Source: Pseudomonadota bacterium
GTDB taxonomy: Bacteria > Pseudomonadota > Alphaproteobacteria > Rhizobiales > Devosiaceae
DNA: 18,018 bases
NCBI GenBank assembly: GCA_023433775.1
Contig: JAEYTY010000165.1
Coordinates: 1-18,018 of the forward strand
Reading direction: 5' to 3'
In this document: positions 5,914-12,720 of the stretch, one piece after another
Position numbering within the stretch: position 1 is the first letter of the stretch
Layout of the letters: every line of letters starts with the position of its first letter
Notes under the pieces: generated by a model
Databases searched by the model: none
What the model saw: only the letters and a program-made list of their open reading frames with translations
What the model was told of the DNA's origin: nothing
Position numbers and translations under genes: made by a program

Positions 5914-7424
5914 GCCGGCGCCCCTTCGCGATGATTGGCTATCGCCTGCACGATGACACCCGGATTGATATCGGCACCACTCAGCTCGGCCACCATTTCA
6001 CGATCCCGCATGACCACGATGCGCGAAGAATAGGCCACCACTTCGTCGAGCTCGGAGGAAATGACGACCAGCGCCAGACCCTCTTCGCGCAGGCGATTGA
6101 TGGTGCGGACAATCTCGGCATGGGCGCCGACATCAATGCCGCGCGTCGGCTCGTCGAGAATGAGAAAGGCCGGGTCGGTCGCCAGCCAGCGCGACAGAAT
6201 GACCTTCTGCTGATTGCCGCCCGAAAGCAGTTTGACCGGCATGTCGAGAGAGGCGGCGCGGATGTCCATGGCCTCGCCGAAGCGTCCGGCGATTTCGAGC
6301 TGCTCGTCCCGATTGAGGGCGCTGAACCAGCCAAGCTTGCCCTGCAGGGCGATGACGATGTTTTCGCGGACCGACAGCTCACCAAAGATGCCTTCCGCCT
6401 TGCGATCCTCGGGGCAGAAGCCGAAGCCGCGCGCGATGGCATCGGTGGGCTTGGTTATGCTGATCTCTTCACCGTTCAGCGACACATCGCCTGTTTCGGC
6501 AGGATCGGCACCGAACATGACACGCGCCATTTCGGTGCGGCCAGAGCCTAAGAGACCCGCAATGCCGATCACTTCGCCCTTGCGAATGGTGAGATTGAAG
6601 GGGTGAATGCCATGCTTGCGGCCATAGCCGTTAAATTCGAGCAGCACATCGCCCCTCGGGCGATTTTCGCTGAGCGCGGTGGCGCCTGAAAAGCCGAGAT
6701 CCTTGCCCAGCATCAGCCGGACCACATCGGTGCGGGTGACTTCGTTGAGGGCGCGGGTCTCGATCAGCTTGCCATTGCGCAGGACGGTGACGCGGTCGGC
6801 GATGGCGAAGACCTGATCGAGAAAATGGGTGATGAAGACGATGGCGAGGCCGGATGTCTTGAGGCCGGCAATGACCTCGAACAGGCGCTCAACCTCATTG
6901 CGGTCAAGGCTTGCCGTCGGCTCGTCGAGAATGAGCACCTTGCCCGAAAGTTCGACGGCGCGGGCAATGGCGACGATCTGCTGCACGGCAACGGAATGGG
7001 TGCCGAGTTCGCTGGAAGGGTCGATGGAAAGACCGTAGCGGGAGAGGACCTGGCGCGACTCGCGCTCCATGCGGCGTCTGTCCACCAGTCCGAAACGGGT
7101 CGGCTGCTGGCCGAGAAAAAGGTTTTCGGCCACCGAACGATTGGGGAGGAGATTGACCTCCTGATAGACCGTGCCAATGCCATGGGCCTGAGCGCGCTGG
7201 GGGCTGTCGAGCGCCACCGGCACGCCATCGGCAAGCACCTGCCCGCCATCCGGCTGATAGGCGCCGGTCAGGATTTTGATGAGGGTGGATTTGCCGGCGC
7301 CATTTTCGCCAAGCAGCGCGTGGACCTCGCCACCGCGGAGACCAAAATCTACCGCGTCGAGGGCAATATGGGCGCCGAAGGTTTTGACGATCCCGCGGGC
7401 TTCCAGCACATATTTTTCGTCCAT
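5910..7424 (-). CDS. ytfR: Galactofuranose ABC transporter, fused double ATPase YtfR
   Basis: This cytoplasmic ATPase subunit has two tandem ABC domains in 504 residues, the normal CUT2 length. The N-terminal domain has Walker A GENGAGKST (39-47), a Q-loop YQE, a degenerate signature around HSVAVQQ and Walker B VLILDEPTASLD. The C-terminal domain has a Walker-A-like GLLGSGRTE lacking the lysine, the full signature LSGGNQQK and Walker B FLILDEPTRGIDVG. This asymmetry is normal for the family: one functional catalytic site and one degenerate site. GTG 7427 and ATG 7424 are adjacent; I use the ATG, with GAGGGGG just upstream. It follows ytfQ after 39 bp and overlaps ytfT by four bases. The order Q-R-T-yjfF matches E. 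coli. Confidence 0.93.
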   Translation of the reverse strand: MDEKYVLEARGIVKTFGAHIALDAVDFGLRGGEVHALLGENGAGKSTLIKILTGAYQPDGGQVLADGVPVALDSPQRAQAHGIGTVYQEVNLLPNRSVAENLFLGQQPTRFGLVDRRRMERESRQVLSRYGLSIDPSSELGTHSVAVQQIVAIARAVELSGKVLILDEPTASLDRNEVERLFEVIAGLKTSGLAIVFITHFLDQVFAIADRVTVLRNGKLIETRALNEVTRTDVVRLMLGKDLGFSGATALSENRPRGDVLLEFNGYGRKHGIHPFNLTIRKGEVIGIAGLLGSGRTEMARVMFGADPAETGDVSLNGEEISITKPTDAIARGFGFCPEDRKAEGIFGELSVRENIVIALQGKLGWFSALNRDEQLEIAGRFGEAMDIRAASLDMPVKLLSGGNQQKVILSRWLATDPAFLILDEPTRGIDVGAHAEIVRTINRLREEGLALVVISSELDEVVAYSSRIVVMRDREMVAELSGADINPGVIVQAIANHREGAPA

Positions 7425-7463
7425 CACTGCCCCCTCCCCGCTCGCGTCTGTTTCCTTTTCATC

Positions 7464-8435
7464 TCAGTAGCCCAGGTCCTTGCGACGGCGATATTCGCCT
7501 TCCGGATCATCTGCCGCCGTATAGAGGCGGGATTCGGTGACGATGAATTTTTCCGGCACCACGCCATCGACCAGAAAGCGGGCCAGGACATCGAAGGCCG
7601 GGCCAGCCATATTGGGCGTCAATTCGACCGTGGCATTGGCATCGCCTGCAGCAATCGCGGCAAAAATGTCGGGCACGGCATCGACCGAGACCACGAGAAT
7701 ATCGGAGCCGGGTCGCAGGCCGGCATCGCGGATGGCCTGGATGGCGCCCAGCGCCATGTCATCATTATGGGCATAGACGGCGCAGATATTGTCGCCGCCA
7801 TTTTCGGCCTTGAGGAAGCCTTCCATGACCTCCTTGCCCTTGGAGCGGGTGAACTCGCCGGTCTGGCTGCGGACAATGGCGATGTTGTCGTGAGCGGCGA
7901 TGGCTTCCTCGAAGCCCAATTTGCGATCAATGGCCGGGGTCGAGCCCACCGTGCCCTGCAGCTCGACCACGCGGCAGTCTTCAGCCCCGACAGTGTCAAC
8001 CAGCCACTGACCGGCAACGCGGCCTTCGACGATCTGGTCGGAGGCAATCGAGGTCAGATAGAGGTCTTCAGGCGCATCGACGCCGCGATCGAGCAGGACC
8101 ACGGGAATGCCAGCTTCCTTGGCCTCGGCGAGAACATCGTCCCAGCCGGTAGCGACCACCGGGGCAATCATGATGGCGTCGACGCCCTGGGCGATGAAAC
8201 CGCGCACGGCCTTGATTTGATTTTCCTGCTTCTGCTGGGCATCGGCAAATTTGAGATCGACACCCCGCGCCGCCGCCTCCTGCCGTGTCATCGAGGTCTC
8301 GGCCGCGCGCCAGCCGGACTCCGAGCCGATCTGGGAAAACCCGACCACGCGGCCCGAAATGTCCTGCGCCAGCGCCACGCCAGAAAATGCGGACACAATG
8401 CCTGCCGCCGCGACAAGCCCGGTAACGATATTCAC
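7464..8435 (-). CDS. ytfQ: Galactofuranose-binding periplasmic protein YtfQ
   Basis: This periplasmic sugar-binding lipidless receptor of the RbsB/XylF type captures galactofuranose in E. coli. The mature part closely follows E. coli YtfQ, including VGFSQIGSESGWRAAET, FADAQQKQENQIKAVR, APVVATGW, VVELQGTVGS, FTRSKGKEVME, VYAHNDDMALGAIQAI and VELTPNMAGPAFD. The product is 323 residues against about 318 in E. coli. I start at GTG 8435, which follows GGGAGG (8443-8448) by seven bases. The upstream ATG at 8453 has no such site and would disrupt the signal peptide. That peptide reads (M)NIVTGLVAAAGIVSAFSGVALA before QDISG, a clean Sec signal with an Ala-x-Ala cleavage site. It is the first gene of the seven-gene operon. 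Confidence 0.95.
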   Translation of the reverse strand: MNIVTGLVAAAGIVSAFSGVALAQDISGRVVGFSQIGSESGWRAAETSMTRQEAAARGVDLKFADAQQKQENQIKAVRGFIAQGVDAIMIAPVVATGWDDVLAEAKEAGIPVVLLDRGVDAPEDLYLTSIASDQIVEGRVAGQWLVDTVGAEDCRVVELQGTVGSTPAIDRKLGFEEAIAAHDNIAIVRSQTGEFTRSKGKEVMEGFLKAENGGDNICAVYAHNDDMALGAIQAIRDAGLRPGSDILVVSVDAVPDIFAAIAAGDANATVELTPNMAGPAFDVLARFLVDGVVPEKFIVTESRLYTAADDPEGEYRRRKDLGY

Positions 8436-8490
8436 GATGATTCCTCCCGGCATGACGCGCAGATACGTTGACCCGGCGACCGTCTGACGC

Positions 8491-8509
8491 TACTTAAAGT
8501 ACTATTATA
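8491..8509 (-). promoter_or_regulatory. Candidate ytfQ promoter -10 box with overlapping operator palindrome
   Basis: The minus strand carries a perfect TATAAT (8504-8509), 69 bp before the ytfQ GTG. The perfect palindrome TACTT-A-AAGTA (8491-8501) lies just downstream, where transcription would begin, a common place for a repressor site. No good -35 box is visible at the right distance, so the promoter may be activator-dependent or wrongly placed. Confidence 0.35.
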
Positions 8510-8693
8510 TGTAAAGCGCCCGCCACGGACTGGACGGAGCGCCATTCAGAAAAGCAGTCCAAGGTGAGGGTTCAAAATCCTGGCTCAGCCCCGATTGGCC
8601 TAGCTTCTGGCACGGATTGCCGGAGATTTTGCCGCGCCAATTGGAGGGGTACAATACTCACAAAGAACCGGGCGGGACGACGCGACTGTCATT

Positions 8694-8713
8694 ATTCGTA
8701 TTGTAATACTAAT
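8694..8713. promoter_or_regulatory. Candidate operator, 20-bp near-perfect palindrome
   Basis: The core GTATT-GT-AATAC (8698-8709) is a perfect inverted repeat. Flanking ATT (8694-8696) and AAT (8711-8713) extend it to 18 of 20 paired positions. It is AT-rich in a GC-rich genome and of a size typical for GntR/FCD or LacI dimers. The neighbouring GntR regulator is the obvious candidate binder (inference). A weak -35/-10 pair for the plus-strand operon could overlap it. Confidence 0.45.
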
Positions 8714-8907
8714 TGAGTTCTGATTTAGTCATGGCACTCGAATGGACGGCAATGTGGTGTGCGCACGGCCTCTGAGAATGGCCGGATGGTGACTTCCCCG
8801 AAAGCATGAAAGCGCTTCGGATTGGAATGTCCCAGCAAAATGCGACAAGCATTGGCCCAATCGGACGAGCACGCATCTCAATGCAGCCGCCAACAAGGGA
8901 GGATCAG

Positions 8908-9648
8908 TTGGCACTACTTGAGCTTAGCGGCGTTACCAAGGAGTTCGGCGCAATCCGCGCGCTCTCCGACGTCAGCTTTTCAATTCAGCCCGGCGAAGTT
9001 GTCGGCCTGATGGGGGATAACGGGGCGGGTAAATCCACCCTCGTCAAAATCATTTCCGGCATTTATCAGCCGACCGGCGGTAGCCTGAGCTTTGACGGCT
9101 CGCACGCCCATATCCACAGCCCCGGCGAAGCCCGCCGGCTGGGTATCGAGACGGTTTATCAGGACCTCGCGCTGGCTGATAACCTGACCGCTGCAGAGAA
9201 TATCTTTCTGGGCCGCGAGCTGAAGCGTCAGTTCGGCCCGATCCGCCTGCTGCGCCACAACGCCATGAATGCGCGCGCATCCGAACTGTTTGCCGAACTC
9301 AAGTCCGAAACCCGCGCCAATGACTATGTGCGCCAGATGTCGGGCGGTCAGCGTCAGGCCGTTGCCATTGCGCGCACACGCCTTTCCGATGCCAAGCTCA
9401 TCCTGATGGATGAGCCGACCGCCGCCATTTCCGTGCGCCAGGTCGCCGAGGTTCTGAACCTCATCCATCGTCTCAAGGAAGCCGGAATTGCCGTCATCCT
9501 GATCTCTCACCGTATGCCGGACGTTTTTGCCGTTTGCGAACGCGTCATCGTCATGCGCCGAGGCACCAAGGTGGCCGACAAGGCAATTGCCCAGTCGAGC
9601 CCCGAAGAAGTGACGGCGCTGATCACCGGCGCCAAGGAAGCTGCATAA
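8908..9648 (+). CDS. Sugar ABC transporter, single-domain ATPase (FrcA-like, CUT2)
   Basis: This cytoplasmic ATPase of a second CUT2 importer has 246 residues and only one ABC domain, like the fructose transporter ATPase FrcA of rhizobia and unlike the fused YtfR/RbsA type. All key motifs are intact: Walker A GDNGAGKST (36-44), Q-loop Q85, signature MSGGQRQ (144-150), Walker B LILMDE (164-169) and switch His201. I start at TTG 8908 because AAGGGAGGA (8895-8903) lies directly upstream and the protein then opens (M)ALLELSGVTKEFG, where ABC domains normally begin. In-frame ATGs at 8806, 8827 and 8881 would add 9-34 residues without family resemblance. The stop overlaps the permease start (TAATG). 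The substrate is not predictable from this subunit. Confidence 0.9.
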   Translation: MALLELSGVTKEFGAIRALSDVSFSIQPGEVVGLMGDNGAGKSTLVKIISGIYQPTGGSLSFDGSHAHIHSPGEARRLGIETVYQDLALADNLTAAENIFLGRELKRQFGPIRLLRHNAMNARASELFAELKSETRANDYVRQMSGGQRQAVAIARTRLSDAKLILMDEPTAAISVRQVAEVLNLIHRLKEAGIAVILISHRMPDVFAVCERVIVMRRGTKVADKAIAQSSPEEVTALITGAKEAA

Positions 9649-10679
9649 TGGCCCAGATGACCTCTCAAGGCTTTTCCAACGTCAAGCAGACCCGCTTCTG
9701 GCAGCGCGGCTTCCTCGCCAGCCAGTCGGCCTATGTGCTTGCCGCCCTTGTCGTGCTGATCATTGTAATGAGCGCGCTGTCGCCGAACTTTATGACCGGC
9801 GGCAATATCTCCAACATCACCCGCAATTTCTCGTTTATCGCCATTGCGACACTGGGCATGACCCTGGTGATCATCACCGGCGGTATCGACCTTTCGGTGG
9901 GCTCGACCATTGCCTTCTCGGCCACGGTGACATCGATCACCATGGGCGCGCTGGGCGCATCGGGTTTCTACCCCTTTGCGGGCAGCCACCTGATCCTGTC
10001 CGTGGGTGCGGGCCTTGCCGCCGCAGGCGCCGTTGGCTTCTTTAACGGCTTTGCCATTGCCAAGCTCAAGCTCAGTCCATTCGTGACCACGCTGGGTACG
10101 TTGTCCATGGTTCGCGGCCTCGTCTATGTGGCAACGCAGGGCCGCGGCACCTTCCCGGCTGGCCCGGACAAGGACATGTTCCTGCTGGTGACCGCCGGCA
10201 AGCTGTTTGATGTCGTGCCAATCGCTTTCATCTATCTGCTGGTCTGCGCCGTGGTCATGTGGGTCGCGCTGAACCACACGGCCTGGGGCAAGCATGTGTT
10301 TGCCATCGGCAGCAATGAGAATGCCGGCCGCCTGACGGGCGTGAATGTCGACCGGGTCAAGATCCAGGTCTATGTGCTCTGCGCACTGGCCGCTGGCCTT
10401 AACGGCATCATCATCTCGGGCTGGCTGGGCTCTGCCCCGGCAAACCTGGCGACCGCATATGAACTGACCATCATTGCTGCGGCGGTGATCGGCGGCGCCA
10501 ACCTGGCCGGCGGTGTCGGCGGGGCGGCTGGCGCGATCATCGGCTGTATCCTGATCGAGGTTATCCGCAACGGCCTGGTGCTGGCGCGCGTCGACCCCTA
10601 CTGGCAGCAGACTCTGGTGGGCGCCATCATCGTTGCCGCCGTGCTGGTGGACCGCCTGCGCTCCATGCGCAACGGCTGA
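9648..10679 (+). CDS. Sugar ABC transporter permease (FrcC/RbsC-like, CUT2)
   Basis: This inner-membrane permease has 343 residues. A roughly 25-residue cytoplasmic N-terminus is followed by about ten hydrophobic helices. The CUT2 signature TGGIDLSVGSTIAFSA lies near residue 80. The conserved cytoplasmic loop reads AIGSNENAGRLTGVNVDRVK, and the coupling region is YELTIIAAAVIGGANLAGG. As the only permease gene in this operon it probably forms a homodimer with two copies of the single-domain ATPase. The ATG at 9648 shares its first base with the ATPase stop codon, so the two genes are coupled. A longer frame to 9534 lies within the ATPase gene and was ignored. The binding-protein gene follows after a 122-bp, hairpin-rich gap. 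Confidence 0.9.
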   Translation: MAQMTSQGFSNVKQTRFWQRGFLASQSAYVLAALVVLIIVMSALSPNFMTGGNISNITRNFSFIAIATLGMTLVIITGGIDLSVGSTIAFSATVTSITMGALGASGFYPFAGSHLILSVGAGLAAAGAVGFFNGFAIAKLKLSPFVTTLGTLSMVRGLVYVATQGRGTFPAGPDKDMFLLVTAGKLFDVVPIAFIYLLVCAVVMWVALNHTAWGKHVFAIGSNENAGRLTGVNVDRVKIQVYVLCALAAGLNGIIISGWLGSAPANLATAYELTIIAAAVIGGANLAGGVGGAAGAIIGCILIEVIRNGLVLARVDPYWQQTLVGAIIVAAVLVDRLRSMRNG

Positions 10680-10698
10680 CGACAGTTTTTAAGAATCG

Positions 10699-10784
10699 CT
10701 GCACGGCACCCAAGGGCGCCGTGCAGTGCAGGGAGGCCGGCGGATGTCCGCCGGCAATACTAGAGACCCGGCACCTTTCGGGTC
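10699..10784 (+). repeat. Three tandem hairpins before the binding-protein gene
   Basis: Hairpin 1 is CTGCACGGC (10699-10707) with GCCGTGCAG (10718-10726). Hairpin 2 is GCCGGCGGA (10736-10744) with TCCGCCGGC (10747-10755). Hairpin 3 is GACCCG (10765-10770) with CGGGTC (10779-10784), ending 4 nt before the ribosome site. All stems are perfect. None is followed by a T-run, so they look like mRNA-stabilising or processing elements rather than terminators. Confidence 0.7.
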
Positions 10785-10801
10785 ATTCGGAGGAGAATAC
10801 C

Positions 10802-11743
10802 ATGACCAAGACAGCTCTCGTGCTCGGCACGATTGCCACCATGTTCCTCGGCGGCACCGCTATCGCCCAGGACAGCTACACTTTCGCCGTTGTTCCCAAG
10901 GCGATGAACAACCCGTTCTTCGACCTCGCTCGCGACGGTTGCGAAGCCCGCGCTGCTGAACTCGGCAACGTGACCTGCCTCTACATCGGCCCTGTCGAGC
11001 ACGAAGCCACCACCCAGGCCCAGATCATCGAAGATCTGATCACCCAGGGCGTTGATGGCCTGGCCATCTCGGTGTCGGATATCGCTGCCGCCACCACCGT
11101 GATCGACCGTGCTACCGAAGCCGGTATCGCTGTCATCACCTTCGACTCGGATGCTCCGGACAGCACCCGCACTGCCTATGTCGGCACCGACAACAAGCTG
11201 TTCGGTTCGGACCTCGGCAAGCTGCTGCTTCAGGTTGCTCCCGAAGGCGGCACCTATGGCATGATCTCGGGTGGCGCTGCCGCTCCGAACCTTGCCCTGC
11301 GCGTTGACGGCGTCCGCGAAGCTCTCGCCGGCTCGAACTGGACCGAAGTCCCCGGCTCGCCGACCTTCTCGAACGACGACATCGCGCTCGCCGTTCAGCA
11401 GATGGGCGACCTGAAGACCGCTAACCCCGACATCAAGGCAATCGTGCCCGTCGGTGGCTGGCCGATGTTCGCTCCCGATGGCTGGAAGAACTTTGTCGAC
11501 CAGTACAAGGCAGACGTCGACAGCGGTGCTCTCGCACTCGTCGTGGCTGACACCCTGCCCCAGCAGCTCCAGCTGCTGAGCGAAGGCTATGCACACGGTC
11601 TGGTTGGCCAGCGCCCGTACGAAATGGGTCAGAAGGCAATGGACACCCTGCTTGCCATCAAGAACGGCGAAACCGTTGACGAAATCATCTACACGGGCAA
11701 CGACGTCGTCACCAAGGACAACGTTGCTGACTTCCTGAAGTAA
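10802..11743 (+). CDS. Periplasmic sugar-binding protein of CUT2 ABC transporter
   Basis: This periplasmic receptor (peripla_BP_4, RbsB-like) has 313 residues. The Sec signal peptide MTKTALVLGTIATMFLGGTA is followed by IAQ, with cleavage likely before DSYTFAVVPK. Two-lobe binding-protein features follow: VPKAMNNPFFD at the ligand cleft, a QAQIIEDLITQGVDGLAISVSD segment, and VITFDSDAP, the usual position of a ligand-contacting Asp. The ATG at 10802 has a strong Shine-Dalgarno GGAGGAG (10789-10795). Codon use differs from the neighbours: Ala is mostly GCT/GCC with hardly any GCG, and Lys is nearly always AAG. This suggests very high expression, normal for binding proteins. It is third in an ATPase-permease-binding-protein operon with a strong terminator after it. 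The sugar cannot be named from sequence alone. Confidence 0.92.
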   Translation: MTKTALVLGTIATMFLGGTAIAQDSYTFAVVPKAMNNPFFDLARDGCEARAAELGNVTCLYIGPVEHEATTQAQIIEDLITQGVDGLAISVSDIAAATTVIDRATEAGIAVITFDSDAPDSTRTAYVGTDNKLFGSDLGKLLLQVAPEGGTYGMISGGAAAPNLALRVDGVREALAGSNWTEVPGSPTFSNDDIALAVQQMGDLKTANPDIKAIVPVGGWPMFAPDGWKNFVDQYKADVDSGALALVVADTLPQQLQLLSEGYAHGLVGQRPYEMGQKAMDTLLAIKNGETVDEIIYTGNDVVTKDNVADFLK

Positions 11744-11753
11744 GATGAATTTG

Positions 11754-11788
11754 GGGGCGTCGCCAAAAGCGACGCCCCTTCTGTTTTT
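11754..11788 (+). terminator. Rho-independent terminator of the second transporter operon
   Basis: A perfect 10-bp stem, GGGGCGTCGC (11754-11763) with GCGACGCCCC (11769-11778), a CAAAA loop and a trailing TTCTGTTTTT. It begins 11 bp after the binding-protein stop. Confidence 0.93.
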
Positions 11789-11853
11789 AACCGGCGCGGC
11801 CTCGAGCCCCGGTTTCTGCCAGGCCCGGAATGGGCCAAACCAATCTCAAAATG

Positions 11854-12630
11854 CTATCGCCAGGGGGCCAGCCAGCCCAAGCCTTCGCTCGTGCCGGCCA
11901 AGGGGCGATATTCCGCGCCGACCCAACCCGAATAGCCGGCACTGTCGAGCGCGGCGAATATATTGGGATAGTTGATCTCGCCCGTGCCCGGCTCATGCCG
12001 CCCCGGCAGGTCGGCGATCTGCACATGGGCGATACGGGACTGCAGCCGCGCGAAGGTGCGCAGCAGGTCTCCCTGCACCACCTGCATGTGATAAAAATCA
12101 TACTGCAGATAGAGATTGTCGTGGCCGACCGTCGCAGCGATACGCTCATAGTCGGCGCTTGAATTGATGAGGAAACCGGGAATATCGCCGGCATTGATCG
12201 GCTCAAGCAGGAGCATGATCCCCGCCTCACCAAAGCGCGGCGCGGCATAGCGCAGATTGTCGATCAATGTGGCTTCGAGCGCGGCCCGCTCATGTCCGGG
12301 CAAGGCTATACCGGCGAGGCAATTGACGCGTTTGCAGCCGGTGGCCCGGGCATAGATGATGGCGGTCTCGACCGATTGCCGAAACTCTTCAATTCGGTCC
12401 GGATGACAGGCAATGCCGCGTTCGCCTGCGGCCCAGTCGCCCGCCGGCAGATTGAACAGCGCCTGTTCGAGCCCATTATCGTCGAGCAGCTGTCGCAGCA
12501 GAGCCGGCTCATGCTCATAGGCGCCGACATATTCCACCGCGCCAAAACCGTCTGCCGCAGCGGCGGCAAAGCGGTCAAGGAATGGCAGCTCCGAATAGAG
12601 CATGGAGAGATTGGCAGAAAAACGCGGCAT
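11854..12630 (-). CDS. hyi: Hydroxypyruvate isomerase family protein (Hyi / OtnI-like)
   Basis: This TIM-barrel enzyme of the AP-endonuclease-2/xylose-isomerase-like superfamily interconverts hydroxypyruvate and tartronate semialdehyde, or a related 2-oxo-tetronate. The length, 258 residues, equals that of E. coli Hyi. Family marks are the opening PRFSANLSMLYSELPFLDRF, LLLEPIN with catalytic Glu143, QYDFYHMQ with metal-binding Asp178 and His181, HVQIADLPGRHEPGTGEINY, and GAEYRP with catalytic Glu240. The ATG at 12630 is preceded by a G-rich stretch (GGGGG, about 6 nt away); the frame to 12663 adds an unlikely basic extension. No glyoxylate carboligase or tartronate semialdehyde reductase gene is in the window. 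An OtnI-type role in four-carbon sugar-acid breakdown is therefore equally possible. It converges on the second transporter operon and lies 90 bp after the chemoreceptor gene on the same strand. Confidence 0.85.
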   Translation of the reverse strand: MPRFSANLSMLYSELPFLDRFAAAAADGFGAVEYVGAYEHEPALLRQLLDDNGLEQALFNLPAGDWAAGERGIACHPDRIEEFRQSVETAIIYARATGCKRVNCLAGIALPGHERAALEATLIDNLRYAAPRFGEAGIMLLLEPINAGDIPGFLINSSADYERIAATVGHDNLYLQYDFYHMQVVQGDLLRTFARLQSRIAHVQIADLPGRHEPGTGEINYPNIFAALDSAGYSGWVGAEYRPLAGTSEGLGWLAPWR

Positions 12631-12720
12631 TGTTGGCCCCCGGATAGCATTCCGATAGGCCATGATTTTGCGATGGCGGCAACGACCTTGTTGGGATTGA
12701 TCGGGGCAGGGGCGCGGGCC

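Larger units (their letters stand above)
8436..8907. other. Divergent intergenic control region between two sugar-transport operons
   Basis: No convincing gene is present in these 472 bases; open frames here lack family features. The stretch is more AT-rich than its surroundings in two patches (about 8491-8516 and 8690-8730). It holds a TATAAT on the minus strand, an 11-bp palindrome, a 20-bp near-palindrome and GTACAATAC (8649-8657). The plus-strand operon start at 8908 is preceded by a long leader, or by an unrecognised longer N-terminus (in-frame ATGs at 8806, 8827 and 8881). Confidence 0.7.

Noticed and set aside
6825..8471. A 548-aa plus-strand open frame antisense to ytfR/ytfQ
   Set aside because: It is a mirror of GC-rich coding sequence on the other strand. 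It lacks any motif, and the minus-strand genes are unmistakable.
8608..8620. Sigma-54-like promoter TGGCACG followed by TTGC
   Set aside because: Only two bases separate the GG and GC elements' halves where four are required, so the -24/-12 spacing is wrong.
11754..11788. Bidirectional terminator also serving the hyi-like gene
   Set aside because: Read on the minus strand the stem is followed by CAAATTC rather than a T-run, so it can only be supported for the plus strand.
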